Numbered from the stretch's first letter, positions 1-10,960 are shown. The stretch is 64,000 bases of DNA from Adenophora triphylla var. japonica (GCA_022495995.1 JAFEMH010001471.1:372001-436000), one strand, 5' to 3'. The notes: a model not told the origin generated them from the letters alone. A program made the numbers and translations.

Positions 1-259
1 ATAAAACAAAGCACTCTTATGCATTTTACACATATCTTGTCACACACATTTTGCACACACATTTGGATGAATTGAATGTCGAACATTAGAAAGACTCGTC
101 TACGGACGAGGCGTGTTGGGTGAACTCTCGGTTCTTCCCAACACGTAACCTGACCCCCGAACCCATTTTCTCATTTTAAAAGGTTTTCAATGTTTCCTTA
201 AAAACGGCGTGGCGACTCCCTATTTTTTATTTTTTCGGCGAGCGTTCATTCAGCATCAA
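1..259 (+). repeat. Fragment of a Ty3-gypsy LTR/leader
   Basis: No coding frame is visible. The stretch near 205-216 (GTGGCGACTCCC), after a segment on accumulating 'cctgacccccgaaccc', resembles the LTR-end and primer-site region of Tat/Ogre-type gypsy elements, whose primer site commonly begins TGGCGACTCC. It abuts the broken copia reading frame at about 260, so one of the two was cut by the other. The family call is inference from composition and this short motif only. Confidence 0.3.
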
Positions 260-908
260 ACCTAAAAAGTTTCTCCAAATTTCTGTAATAGAGATGTCCC
301 AATTTTTTATGCCACAAAAGTGTGTCATCAATTTTTGCCGAATGGCAAACTTGTTTGTCTTCAACAAGATAACAATTGTCACTAGACCTAGTTCATGTCA
401 TCACACAATTGTTAGTACAATCAAAGACTTCACAAGTATTTTTGTTGAATTTGACCTCTAAGTTATCATCACAAAGTTGGCTAATACTAATTAAATTAGC
501 TAAAAGCCCATCTACATGCAAGACATTCTTTAAAGAAGGAAATTCAGAGACATTAAGTGTTCCTTTACCAATTATGTTACTCCTACTATCACCACCATAA
601 GTTACATTACCACCTTGAATTGGTTCATAATCTTTTAAAAACATTTTTTTTCCCGTCATATGGCGTGAACAACCACTATCAAAATACCAACCTTCCACAT
701 TTGTTTTCAAGGCAGTATAAACGACATCACACCTCAGATTAGGCTTAGATTTTCCTGACTTCTTACTTGGATTTTTAACCTTCTGACTTTCTATGTTATC
801 TAGAGTGCTGGGTAACACCTCAGGTAACACAGAGGAACGGGACTGTTTTTTCAAAAGAGTTTGACAACTTTTCTTAACATGTCCAGAGGTGTGACAATAC
901 TTGCACAA
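260..908 (-). pseudogene. Ty1-copia gag C-terminus, protease and GAG-pre-integrase remnant
   Basis: Read on the minus strand from 908: a CCHC zinc knuckle (CKYCHTSGHVKKSC), a lysine- and serine-rich linker, then the copia aspartic protease active site DSGCSRHMTG (catalytic D-S-G) and the conserved protease body ending in NLISISQLCDDN. Beyond about 390 the frame changes and a GAG-pre-integrase motif (LWHKKLGHLYYRNLEKL) can be read down to about 262, where homology stops at foreign gypsy-like DNA. No integrase or reverse transcriptase follows, so the element is truncated. It continues the gag segments at 851-2600 after frameshifts. Such polyproteins normally make the virus-like particle and cleave themselves; this copy cannot. 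Confidence 0.85.
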
Positions 909-1291
909 TTTATTTTTTTGTCTGAGGTTTCATTAGGAGAAAAATGTTCAATGTTAACTTGTTCTTTAATAAAACACATTTTATCATCCTTATTAGCCAA
1001 AGTAGAAGTGATTGCTATTAAAGACTCTTGTAAACCAATACTTGCCTTGGGAGGTTTACTCACACCAAGTATTTCATCCAACTTGGAAGACCCCGTGTTG
1101 AGCTTCTTGAATGTGGCCTCGGCTAAAGTTAGTTTGGCCTTGACTTTGTCCTGTTCCGCATCCTTCTTGGTAAGTTGGACCTCTAGCTTAGTCATGTCCT
1201 CCTTCAACTTCTGAACTTCATTTGTCAAGGACACCACATTTTTGTTCTCCTTCTTCCATTCTACAATCAATTCCTCATAGAGGTTCTTCAA
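851..1291 (-). pseudogene. Coiled-coil segment of copia gag
   Basis: This minus-strand open segment of about 146 codons is rich in Lys, Glu and Leu with heptad-like spacing (NEVQKLKEDMTKLEVQLTKKDAEQ), a likely coiled coil. It lies between the first gag zinc knuckle (within 1356-2600) and the second knuckle (906-865), overlapping the latter in another frame. A long gag with a coiled coil between two CCHC knuckles is typical of large-gag copia elements (Sirevirus-like), but without pol I cannot confirm the lineage. It is joined to its neighbours only through frameshifts, so it is not an independent gene. Confidence 0.65.
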
Positions 1292-1355
1292 TCCAACAAT
1301 GAGCTATCCTTACTAAGCTCATCCTTTTACTCATCTTCATGTGAGCTTCCTGCAT

Positions 1356-2600
1356 CTATGTTAGTTGAACCCATAAAACAAACAACATTAAGAAAACTGA
1401 AATTGTTATACAAATGGATGTTATCTCAGGTGTTATCCCAGCTTGGGTAACACTCGAGATATCACTTTCATTGTCCGAGTCACAAATGGTGACTACCATT
1501 GTTGTTTGATCTGAATCTTCAGATTGATTGGTCCCCTCTTTTTCATTGTTACTGAGAGACACCCATAGGTTCTTCCCCATCTTCCTTAGAGTGTTTGCAC
1601 ATTCGTTAGAATAGTGACCCCATCCGGAACAAGCATTACATTGAATTGAATCAATGAACTTAGAGTCAGACCTAGATTGATCTGAGAATGCCCTTCTCAT
1701 TGAACCACCTTTCTGAGTAGATGGAAATGCCCTCATTGGCATTGAATTATGCACCTTGGTTTGTTTCTTCTTTGCCTTAATCTGCACATTTTCTTTGCTA
1801 AACTTTCTTAACATAGAATTATATTTCCTAGCAAGTAAAGCAACACTAGCATCTTCATTTAATTCCTCAAAAACTTCTTCATCCTCATCATTTGAAAAAC
1901 TTGAGGATTGAACTTTTAAAGCAACACTCTTGCCTCTAGAAGCTTCACTTTGCTCGGCAATGTTTGACTCAAAATTTTTCAAAATGCTCATTAAGAAATT
2001 GATATCCATAGTAGAAATATTGTGAGCCTCTTCAATAGATGAAACTTTCATATTAAAATGCTCAGGAAGGGTTTTAATTGCTTTTGAAACAAGTTGTTTA
2101 TTTGTAAAAGGTTCATCCAAAAGTTGACACTCATTTGCGATATCAAACAATTTTTCAAAATAAGAAGATATAGTATCACTTTCACCCATTCTCAATCTTT
2201 CAAACTTGCTAGTAAGATCCCTAAGCTTGTTTTCACGTACACTAGAATCTCCCTCACAAAACCTTTGTAAATTATCCCAAGCTTCCTTAGCTGTGGAACA
2301 ATTTTGAATAAGTTTAAAAATGTGCACGTCAATCCACTCAAAGATAGCATTAAGAGCCTTATCATTGTAGTTTGTGTGTTGAATCTCTTCATTGTTACAC
2401 TCGGCTTCAGGTTTGATTTGAATGTCACCATCTTCATCTGGTGGTAACAATGGAAGAGAGTAACAATTAACTACAAATCGCCAAGCTCGAAGATCAATTG
2501 ATTTGATATGCGAGCGAAGGCGGATCTTCCAATAGACATAATTCGAACCATCTAACACAGGAAGACATTTTTGGTTAGGATTTGCAGGATCAAAATCCAT
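1356..2600 (-). pseudogene. Ty1-copia gag (UBN2/DUF4219-type) N-terminal part
   Basis: From the ATG at 2600 the frame reads MDFDPANPNQK, then the gag signature LDGSNYVYWKIRLRSHIKS (plant copia gag start), the UBN2 core (AKEAWDNLQRFCEGDSSV... LRMGESDTISSYFEKLFDIANE), and a zinc knuckle CNACSGWGHYSNEC at about residue 330. The likely role is nucleocapsid/capsid formation and RNA packaging. The frame is open for about 415 codons but ends early at 1356, and the coiled-coil part continues in other frames. The primer site (2639-2650) and LTR lie just upstream on the minus strand, which fits a normal copia 5' end. Confidence 0.85.
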
Positions 2601-2638
2601 GATAACTGGACCAAGCACTTAGTATCGTCAAGTGACCT

Positions 2639-2650
2639 GCTCTGATACCA
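2639..2650 (-). other. Primer binding site, initiator tRNA-Met type
   Basis: On the minus strand the sequence is TGGTATCAGAGC, the classic plant LTR-retrotransposon primer site complementary to the initiator tRNA-Met 3' end. It is 2 nt from the LTR boundary at 2653 and about 40 nt upstream of the gag ATG. This is the standard arrangement that the copia elements at 5567 and 24577 lack. Confidence 0.9.
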
Positions 2651-2652
2651 AT

Positions 2653-3540
2653 TGAAATTGTCACGACCTAGATAACAGGTGTTATCAAAGATGTTGACAA
2701 TACCAACGATAACACCCAAGACAGCACACACACACACTCTGAAATAAAATAACTTTAAAAGAGTTTTGCAGCAGAATTAAAAGACACAAGAGTTAATTTT
2801 CTCAAGTTATATAATTATATAACTTGAGGGTGGCTCAAAAGCCAAGACTTTATCATCACTATATAAATGATTACAAAGCCGAAAGTTTCCTAACTCTATT
2901 ACAAGTAGAAAACAAATAGATCAAAACACAAACCCTATTCTACCTAAAACACAATCAAGTCCAAAGTACTTAAGAGTGGAAAAACAAAGTATGGGAGAAA
3001 GGGAAAAAAGAAACCAAAGATGTGTTCTGTCTCTTGTGCAAGGAGTGTGAAAAATGTGTGTAATTGACATATCTTCAAGTGTCCACACCTTGCCTATTTA
3101 TAGTCTTCAAATATCTTGAAGGCTACTCAAAATAACACCCTTGGAGCTGTCTTGGTCGTGCATGAAGAGTGGGGAGAGTGGCCAAGCTTGCTCCTTACGT
3201 TTTGAGCATGACTTGATCCATTTCCTTAATTGTAGCAACCATATGCTTGGTGCCCAAGTCCTAGCTTCACTCTCTTGTACTCCCATGCATTCTCAGCCTT
3301 GTACTCTTTAATAAATAGCAACCAACCTTGGACTTAGTCTTCACCACGTTTTCCTTCAAAAACAACAAGATAGGACTTTGTCAAAGTTACTCATAAATTC
3401 CCTATTTATGTGTAACTCTTCTCTAACTTCATTCCATATTTCTAGCAAATAATCCAACCTTGTTATAACCTGAAATATTGACCATAAAACATATACATCT
3501 TGCAAATAATATTAGACATTAAGATATAAATAAATATCGA
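2653..3540 (-). repeat. 5' LTR of the minus-strand copia remnant
   Basis: The LTR begins (plus strand) TGAAATTGTC at 2653 next to the primer site. A minus-strand TATA box (TATAAATA, 3095-3102) sits where a promoter is expected, giving an R/U5 of roughly 400 bp. The distal U3 end is not resolved because no second LTR is in the window; it may extend to about 3640, where the 'ggtaacac' vocabulary of the element recurs. The end coordinate is approximate. Confidence 0.65.
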
Positions 3541-5085
3541 AAGAAATATACAACTATAAACCAAAACAGTCGGATAACATATCGGGTAACATATTTCTGC
3601 CAGTGTTAACACTTGTGGTAACACCCCAGTTTACACTAACACCATCAATATTAACAAACACATACCCAATATTTTCAAAAAATGTCAATGAAAGGTTTAT
3701 ATTAACTCTCACATATTTAAACACTTTATCTTCTTTCTCTCTTTCTTCCATTCCTCTCTAATTTCCAGCAACCCACTCCATGACTCCCGACAACATATTA
3801 TCAGTCAATCTTTATCTCATACCATTAGTTGGTCAAACCAATCAAATTGAGAATTTGTGATTGGGTTTCTTCACTTTTACTCCCCAATAGAGATTCCAAT
3901 TACGGATTTAAGTTTTCCATTTTCAATATCGTCGGCGGCGGAAGTCAGGTAACCGGAATCGATTTAAGGTCGGCGAATCTCCCTGGGGTGGTGCGTGTTT
4001 AAAAAAATTAACAACACCAAGATGAAACTTGGGGCTGAAATTTCTAGATCTGGTAATTGATAGTGAGTAGGATCTGTGAATAGATAGATATGCTGGAATA
4101 GTCAGCGGTCTAATTTCGCATATTTAGTTTTTTAATGAAATTTACTGTGAGTTGTGAGTAAAAGGATGGAGTTGGCTGAAAAATATAGAGATTGGTATTA
4201 TGAAGGAATGAAATCAAAGAGAGGAAGAAGACAGAGGTTAATATGGACATTTTACTCAATGGCATTTTTTAACAATTGTTATTGCGGGGGTATTCAGTAA
4301 TGTTGCGGGGTGAATAACATTTCTTAAACAAAAAACGAAACAGGGAAAGGAAAAATAAATAAACGATCCAACAGATACCATTGACCACCCTTTCACGGCT
4401 CCTTCTGGCCAATTCCTGCCGAAACCACAGTCAACCATCTCTACCACCTCCGTTCTTACACATACACACTCACTCTTTAAGTAAGTTTCAATTTTGTGAT
4501 TTCAATTTAGGGCTTTTATTGTTAGGCTTTTTATTGTTAAATAATTTGAGATTTTGATTTAGGGGTTTGAAATGAGATTTCAATTTTGATTTGATTTGAT
4601 TTAGGGTTCATAGTAAGAATTATTATAATGAGACAAGTAATATAAGAGGTGAAATTGTACATTGTCTTTAAAGTTTGCTATTAATGGTGTATTTGCTGAT
4701 TGTAGTTTGAGTTTGATGAAACTTCAGGGACAATGGTATGATGGTGCAAGTAATACGACAGGTGAATTTGGTGGTTTGAGAACTTTGATTATTAAAGAAA
4801 ATCCGTTTGCATATTATGTACATTGTTTAGGGTGAATTTGGTGGTTATAAATGACGATGTAATTAAACGTTTTCAAAGTATGAAAACGCATAAAAGACAA
4901 ATTTAGTATGTTATTTGTTTCTTGTAATCGATGTATGTAGTTATTTAAGAAAAAACTAATTTTTGAACCTTTTGTATAATGTAATTTGTGAACTATCTTG
5001 ATTTTGGGTCTGAATCCGCCCCTGCCAGCACCACCCTGAGGTCAAAAAAATTTTTTTATTCATTTTAAAATTATTTTTTAACAAC
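3541..5085. other. Intergenic, no gene recognised
   Basis: AT-rich DNA without a long open frame. It includes a G/C-richer patch at 3930-4000 and a possible splice-donor context (TTTAAGTAAGTTTC) at about 4477, which could be the remains of an untranslated exon, but nothing confirms a gene. Short related phrases (aagtaatacgacaggtgaatttgg and variants) recur between 4625 and 4850. Confidence 0.4.
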
Positions 5086-5328
5086 TTCCTCACCCAATCT
5101 CACCTCTCCCACTCTCGACTACCCCTACCCTTCCCCACACTCTTGGCTATCTACCCTACCCCACCCCCACACCCACACCCTACTCTATCACCACCCTAGC
5201 CTACCACCATTTTACCCTTTACATTTCCCCAACCACCATACTCTACCCCTATCCTATCCCACACCCATCCACCTCACCCCTACTAATCCCCACCCATCTC
5301 CATCACCCTACACCTCCTTATCTTTTTC
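5086..5328. repeat. C-rich low-complexity tract (CACCCCTACCC-like)
   Basis: About 240 bp in which the plus strand is almost free of G, made of irregular C/A/T runs such as ctaccctaccccacccccac and cacccatccacctcacccct. It is strand-asymmetric and not a clean microsatellite. AT-rich DNA lies on both sides up to the copia TSD at 5562. Confidence 0.8.
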
Positions 5329-5566
5329 AACTTATTTTAAATTGTGTTTTAATCGAAAAATATCTCATTTAATTTATAAAATACATGAAAAAAAATTCGA
5401 AAAATATTTTTCTTAGATTTATCAAATAATCGAAAAGATGTCTATGACATTTTCAAAAAAGATTTTCATTTTTCGAATAAAATTTTACGGAAAATTATTC
5501 TGCAAAAATTGTTTTACGCGAAATAACTAGTACTGTATTATTTTGGAACCGATAAAAAGGAGAATG

Positions 5567-6331
5567 TGTTGGAATATTTGTATATGTGGTGTAAGAGTTC
5601 ATAGCATATGACCTTAGTGTCATTGGGCTTGAACTGTATTAGGCATAAGGAGGAAAATCCGTCAGAGGCCACTGCCAAGGAGAGCGGCCGCGCTATGGCC
5701 GAGGGCGGCCGCTGTTGTGCCGTGAGTTCAACATCCATCGCCTGTTGCCTAGCGCGGTCGCGCATGTCTCAAGGGCGGCCGCTCTCTTGACGGGTTTGCA
5801 ATTTCCCGGGCCGAATTGGAACGGGTTTTTAGGTCCTTTTAAGATTTAAAACCCTATTTTACCATATGTATAAATACTCCTTTTCTCCCAGCCGAGTTTT
5901 CTATGAGAGATTGAAGAGAAAATCAATTGTCTTGCTTCCTTTCATTGTTTCGATTACTCCCGTTCATAGAGATTCGTTCGTGAGATTCAAGGCGACTGAG
6001 ATAGGACCGCCGGTGATTACCTACCTGTGTGCTATTTTGTGGTACGTAATCCGTGATCGTTTTATCCTCGGAGAAATTTGCACATGCACGAGTTGCACCA
6101 ATTGGGGGCAATATTTTCTCTTAGGACACTCTTCCTAAGGCGACTCGATCAAATCACGATAAGTTTTCTAATCATTTGTTTACTTGTTTCTGTTCTGTTT
6201 TCCTGATCCTAATCCTTGCTTTCGGTTTTGCTATTGGCTTAATTGGTACGTTCTTGACTTGATCAATAAATCCCCTACTGTTGATTAAATTGTTTGTTTA
6301 ATCTGTGGTGCTTATAATTTAATTTCCAACA
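5567..6331 (+). repeat. copia-1 5' LTR
   Basis: Starts TGTTGGAATATTTG, ends AATTTCCAACA. TATA box at 5868-5875 (TATAAATA). Three GCGGCCGC palindromes lie upstream at 5684, 5705 and 5775. The leader segment TATTTTCTCTTAG at 6112-6124 is perfectly complementary to 6334-6346 just outside the LTR (see findings). Confidence 0.95.
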
Positions 6332-6333
6332 GT

Positions 6334-6346
6334 CTAAGAGAAAATA
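6334..6346 (+). other. copia-1 primer-site position, complementary to own leader
   Basis: CTAAGAGAAAATA, starting 3 nt after the LTR end, occupies the primer-binding position but has no TGG start and no initiator tRNA-Met match. It is the exact reverse complement of 6112-6124 in the LTR; that LTR segment is also preserved in the 3' LTR. Use as a self-priming site is inference. Confidence 0.55.
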
Positions 6347-6360
6347 GTTTTATTTGATCA

Positions 6361-7300
6361 TGTCTGGTAGTTCCTCTAGCTCTCCCTTTAAGTCCCTAGT
6401 TGACACCTCCGATCTTCCGAAGAAGTTCGGTGGCAAGAACTTCAAGCGTTGGTCTGAACGCATGAAGATGCGGCATCAATTAAGGAGCATGTATGCAGTA
6501 TCTTGACATCCAAATGTCCCGCTACGAATGGCGATGATCCGAGTTAGTGTAGGCTGCTGTTAAAGCGTGGAAGGAGCGAGGATGATGTTGTTCGAGGATG
6601 CATTACATCGGCTTTGTCGAATGCACTCTTTGATGTTTATTGCTCTGCTCCTCTCATTTCTTTGCGTCACATTTGTGGGAATCGCTTTCCACGAAGTACA
6701 GCACCGATGACTCCGGTGTGGAAAAGTACCAAGTGGGAAAGTTCCTGAATTATCACATGAGTGAGGGAAAGTCGGTTACCGACCAAGTGCACGAACTCCA
6801 AATCATTTTTCAATCACTCAAGGATGCCGACATGGGACTTCTGATAAGTTATTGTCGTCATGGCTATTATTGAGAAGTTTCCTCGATCTTGGGGGAATTC
6901 GGTATGACCCTCGAAGCATCGTCTTGGAAGCTTGACACTCAATGAGTTGATGAATGCAATTGCGATTCAGGAGGTGCATAATGGTAACCAACCGATCGTA
7001 CCTGTGGAGGCTGCTGCTAATATGGTAACTGGTAAAAGCAAGTCTAAAGGAAAAGGTGTGAAAACTCACTCTAAGGATAAAGCAAACCATGATAAACTTA
7101 AAGTTAAGAAACATAACTTTAGAAAGCCAAAAGCAAAAGCAGGCTGCTGGAATTGTGGAGAAGGTGGACACTTTTCTAGGGACCGCCCGTCCAAGAAAGG
7201 AAAAGGACCACAAGGCTCTGGCGATGACCATCCCGCTGTCAACATGGTGTTGGGTCCGAAGGATTATGATGATCCTAACTCGACGCACTGGAGTTGACAC
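6361..7300 (+). pseudogene. copia-1 gag, frameshifted
   Basis: The ATG at about 6361 begins a gag with DLPKKFGGKNFKRWSERMK (the copia gag start signature), then stops after about 48 codons. Later pieces are readable in other frames: the UBN2-like VEKYQVGKFLNYHMSEGKSV (6720-6780) and DQVHELQIIFQSL, and from 6932 a C-terminal piece with one CCHC knuckle (CWNCGEGGHFSRD, where the last Cys is replaced). Several indels separate the pieces. It was originally the capsid/nucleocapsid protein and is now non-functional. Confidence 0.85.
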
Positions 7301-7379
7301 TCGACCTGCAATGTTACAAAGTATGTAACCTCTTATCCACGAAATCTTTACTTGTCCCATGAACCCAACGAGTGGCTAG

Positions 7380-7475
7380 TTGTGACACCGGGGCAAATGT
7401 GCACGTTTGTCGATAAATTGCTATTTGTGTATTACCCGGCTGAGCGTGGTAGATCGGTGACGATGGGGAACTCTA
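7380..7475 (+). pseudogene. copia-1 protease remnant
   Basis: The active site DTGANVHVC can be read at about 7384-7410, followed at once by a stop. Part of the body (SVTMGNSSAAKVLG) is in another frame near 7455-7490. The DTGA motif identifies the copia aspartic protease; it is broken by at least one frameshift. Confidence 0.75.
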
Positions 7476-8624
7476 GTGCTGCAAAGGTGCTTGGGGACTG
7501 GACGCGTGGACCTGAAGTTTCCTAATGGGCGCATTCTTACCTTGCATCGAGTGTATCACGTTCACGATATTCGTCGCAACATTATTAGTGGTTCTAGTCT
7601 AGTTAGGGAAGGATTTGAGATTTCATTTAAATGTAATAAGGTCATAATTTTGGATTACGGTAGTTTTGTGGGGAAAGGTTATTCCTCGGATGGTTTATTT
7701 AAAATTAGAGTTGAAAGCGATGTTTGTTCGCACAATAATTTTAGTTCTATTGATTATCCCGTTTCTTATTCCATTGAATCTTCAAATATTTGGCATGGTC
7801 GTTTAGGACATATTAACTATGATTCTGTGAAAAGAATGATGAATTTAGATATTATTCCTAAACATGCTATTGATAAGAATTCTAAATGTCATGTATGTGT
7901 TGAAGCTAAATCTACAAAAGGTCCGTTTAAGTCGATTGTGAGAAATTCTGAAATTCTAGATTTAGTTCATACTGATATTTGTGAATTTAATGGCGTGTTG
8001 ACCAAAGACAAAAAGAAATACTTCCTCACCTTTATTGATGATGCTAGTAGATACTGTTATGTCTATTTGCTTAGTTCTAAGGATGAAGCATTAGATAAAT
8101 TCATTATATTTAAGAATAAAGCAGAAACACAAACTGGCAAGAAGCTTAAACGGTTAAGGTCTGATAGAGGAGGTGAATATGAGTCTAACCCATTCATGTA
8201 TTATTGCCAAGAAAATGGAATTGTACATGAAGAGACTCCTCCCTACACCCCTCAATCAAATGGTGTTGCTGAACGTAAGAATAGAACCCTTACTGATATG
8301 ATTAACAGTTTACTCATAAGTTCTGGACTGCCCAAATATATGTGGGGAGAGGCTTTGAATACGGCTTGCCATATTCTGAATAGAGTTCCTCCTAAACATA
8401 GAAAGGAAAGTCTGTTTGAACTTTGGAGAGGTCGACAGGCTAGCTTGAAACACTTAAAAGTGTGGGGGTGCCTTGCAAAGGTACTTGTACCTGCACACAA
8501 AAGGAAAAAGCTTGGACCTAAAACTGTTGATGCTATCTTTATAGGTTATTCTGAAACAAGTTATGCATTGAGATTTCTTATTATAAAATCAAATTTACGG
8601 CATAGATGTGAACTCTATAGTTGA
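7476..8624 (+). CDS. copia-1 integrase region (with protease tail)
   Basis: An open frame of about 380 codons holding the end of the protease (HDIRRNIISGSSLV), the GAG-pre-integrase zinc domain (IWHGRLGHINYDSVKRM, then CHVCVEAK, an HHCC finger), and the rve integrase core with its three acidic catalytic residues: D in LVHTDICEFNG, D in LRSDRGGEYE, and E in GVAERKNRTL. It inserts the cDNA into the host chromosome. The frame ends at 8624 within the domain after integrase (FIGYSETSYALRF), and RT continues in another frame, so the original polyprotein is split by a shift near 8570-8610. Confidence 0.85.
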   Translation: MLQRCLGTGRVDLKFPNGRILTLHRVYHVHDIRRNIISGSSLVREGFEISFKCNKVIILDYGSFVGKGYSSDGLFKIRVESDVCSHNNFSSIDYPVSYSIESSNIWHGRLGHINYDSVKRMMNLDIIPKHAIDKNSKCHVCVEAKSTKGPFKSIVRNSEILDLVHTDICEFNGVLTKDKKKYFLTFIDDASRYCYVYLLSSKDEALDKFIIFKNKAETQTGKKLKRLRSDRGGEYESNPFMYYCQENGIVHEETPPYTPQSNGVAERKNRTLTDMINSLLISSGLPKYMWGEALNTACHILNRVPPKHRKESLFELWRGRQASLKHLKVWGCLAKVLVPAHKRKKLGPKTVDAIFIGYSETSYALRFLIIKSNLRHRCELYS

Positions 8625-9774
8625 GTTACGTGATGCAACATTTTTTGAGGATGTGTTTCCTATGAAGGATGGACTTCCTAAGGAATCTAACCCAACCACT
8701 AATTCCATTCCTGCTCAAGTAGAGGAGCTGACAAATGTGGGGGTTGATTCCAGTGCAACTCATTCTGACGATGAGATTGAACCAAGAAGGAGCAAAAGGG
8801 CAAAGACCAACAAGGATTTTGGAATTGATTTCATCACTTACAATGTCGAGGGTGATCCTCTAACCTTCAAAGCTTCTATGGCTACTTCTGATGCCAAGCA
8901 GTGGAAGGATGCTGTTAAGAGTGAGATGGATTCCATTGTCTCTAATGGGACATGGGAATTGGTCGATCTCCCTCCTGGTTGTAGCACGATAGGATGTAAG
9001 TGGGTCTTCAAAAGGAAACTGAAACCGGATGGAACCGTTGACAAGTTTAAGGCTAGGTTAGTGGCTAAGGGATTCAAGCAAATGGAGGGAATAGACTATT
9101 TCGATACCTATTCGCCAGTTGCTAGAATGACTACAATCCGAATGCTTATTGCATTGGCCTCTTTATATGATCTTCCTATCCATCAGATGGATGTTAAGAC
9201 CGCTTTCTTGCATGGAGATCTAGAGGAAGAAATTTATATGGATCAACCTGAAGGTTTTGAGGCCTCTGGCAATGAGAGAAAGGTTTGTAAACTTGTTAAG
9301 TCCTTGTATGGACTCAAACAAGCCCCTAAGCAATGGCATGAGAAATTTGATAAAATTGTCTCATCGTTTGGCTTTGTTACTAATGAGTTTGATAAGTGTG
9401 TTTATAGCAAGAGTATTGGTGATAGTAGTATTGTCTTATGTCTGTATGTCGATGATATTCTGTTGTTTGAAACGAATATGAGGATAATTAATACTACTAA
9501 GGAATTCTTGAAAAGTAAGTTTGAGATGAAGGATATGGGAGTAGCTAGTGTGATTCTTGGCCTTAAGTTGACTCGTTCAACTAGTGGCATAACCATATCG
9601 CAATCTCATTATACTGAAAGTGTAATTGAGAAATTTGGTTATAAGAATTGCAAAGTAGCTAAGACTCCATATGATCCTTCACCGCACTTACTAAGAATGA
9701 AAGTGGAGTACCGATGGCTCGTTGAGATATTCTCAAATTATTGGAATTTTGATGTATCTTGCCAATTGTACTAG
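8608..9774 (+). CDS. copia-1 reverse transcriptase (RVT_2)
   Basis: An open frame with the copia RVT_2 domain from WKDAVKSEMDSIVSNGTWELV (about residue 98) through KWVFKRKLKPDG, ARLVAKGFKQ, the catalytic stretch MDVKTAFLHGDLEEEIYM, LYGLKQAPKQWH, and the YVDD box (LCLYVDDILLF). It copies element RNA into cDNA. The frame runs off near 9700 (after AKTPYDPSPHLL) into a shift, with RNase H continuing from 9722. The core motifs are intact, but the enzyme lacks a continuous link to gag and integrase. Confidence 0.88.
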   Translation: MNSIVELRDATFFEDVFPMKDGLPKESNPTTNSIPAQVEELTNVGVDSSATHSDDEIEPRRSKRAKTNKDFGIDFITYNVEGDPLTFKASMATSDAKQWKDAVKSEMDSIVSNGTWELVDLPPGCSTIGCKWVFKRKLKPDGTVDKFKARLVAKGFKQMEGIDYFDTYSPVARMTTIRMLIALASLYDLPIHQMDVKTAFLHGDLEEEIYMDQPEGFEASGNERKVCKLVKSLYGLKQAPKQWHEKFDKIVSSFGFVTNEFDKCVYSKSIGDSSIVLCLYVDDILLFETNMRIINTTKEFLKSKFEMKDMGVASVILGLKLTRSTSGITISQSHYTESVIEKFGYKNCKVAKTPYDPSPHLLRMKVEYRWLVEIFSNYWNFDVSCQLY

Positions 9775-10400
9775 ACCGGATATATCCTACTCGGTTACTA
9801 GGTTGGCTAGATATACTCAATGTCCAAGTAAAGCACATTGGGAAGCTCTTGATAGAGTTCTCAAGTACTTGAAGGGAACGATTTCCCTTGGGCTACATTA
9901 CGGAAAATATCCTTCTGTTCTTGAAGGATATAGTGATGCAAGTTGGATTGCCTATAACTCCGGAGTTATGGCCGTACGAGGTATGTTTTCCCCTTGGCGG
10001 AGGCTGCAGCCGTTCGCACGGGAGGTCGACCAAACAAACTCGTTGTCTAGGTCTACATTTGAGGCCGAATTAGTTGCCCTTGACACTACCGGATTGGAAG
10101 CCGAATGGCTTCGAGGACTTATGTCTCGAGTTGCCCATGATCGGTAAGCCCATGCCTCGTTATCTCTCGTACATTGTGACAACACCGCCACAATTGAGAA
10201 ACCGAAAAGTGTCAAGTACAATCAGAAACTAGGAGACACATCCAAATTAGATTAAAATCTATAAGGGATCTAGTGTCTCGAAAGGTGATAGCTGTTGATT
10301 ATGTTGGTACCAAGGATAACACAGCTGATCCTTTAACCAAATGGCTAGAATTTGTTCTAGTTCAAAAATCTAGGTTGGGGATGGGTCTGAACCCCGTCTG
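9722..10400 (+). pseudogene. copia-1 RNase H and C-terminus, degraded
   Basis: The frame starting near 9722 gives YSQIIGILMYLANCTRPDISY (end of RT/connection) and the RNase H motif LEGYSDASW with its catalytic Asp, then loses register around 9975 (GVMAVRGMFSPW). Later conserved pieces (STFEAELVAL, GLEAEWLRGL) are readable before the stop at 10147, and ENTADPLTK-like residues (NTADPLTKWLEF) near 10317-10350 mark the original C-terminus. About 560 bp of non-coding DNA follows to the polypurine tract. Confidence 0.8.
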
Positions 10401-10950
10401 ATTCAAACGCAGTGGCAACCCAATCTACCTGAGTGGAGATCCCACAAAGGAGATTCAATGTGGTAATAACAAGCTGTGGGGTGAGTCGGAGCACCTAATA
10501 ATAGATTGACATATTACATGTCTGAGTCTATCCCATGAATAGCCTAGAGGTGCTCGTTGCTGCTAATAAAGTAAAAGTTTGGAACTTTGAATGGGGTCAA
10601 GTCTTTTAGACAAGATGTTAGCAGTACATCTTCTGAGATGCCCAGCTAAGTGAGTGTTGTTGTTGACCGCAACTAGAGGAATTCGGGTTATTCCTTGAAA
10701 GCACTCATGATAGAGGATAGGGACGTATGTCTTATAAGCGTCAAGTGTTCGATAGAGGGCCTATCATAGCTTTTGTCGTGTTTGTTACCAGCAAAGACCT
10801 CTACATCCAAAGGCATCAGATTCAAGACACCCGTTCATCTGGTCCTGTGGAGGTTTGCGTTGGATAACATAGGTAGTGGTTCAAGCCGGAAGGTACCATT
10901 ATTGAAAGCATGGCAATGGACAATCTGTACACGTCATATTTCTATGAACT

Positions 10951-10960
10951 TGTGGGGGAT
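10951..10960 (+). other. copia-1 polypurine tract
   Basis: TGTGGGGGAT lies immediately before the 3' LTR start at 10961. It primes plus-strand DNA synthesis in LTR elements. Confidence 0.8.

Noticed and set aside
5866..6138. 90-codon frame in the copia-1 5' LTR, repeated at 11262
   Set aside because: Occurs in both LTRs, begins at the TATA box, and has no domain; the LTR leader explains it.
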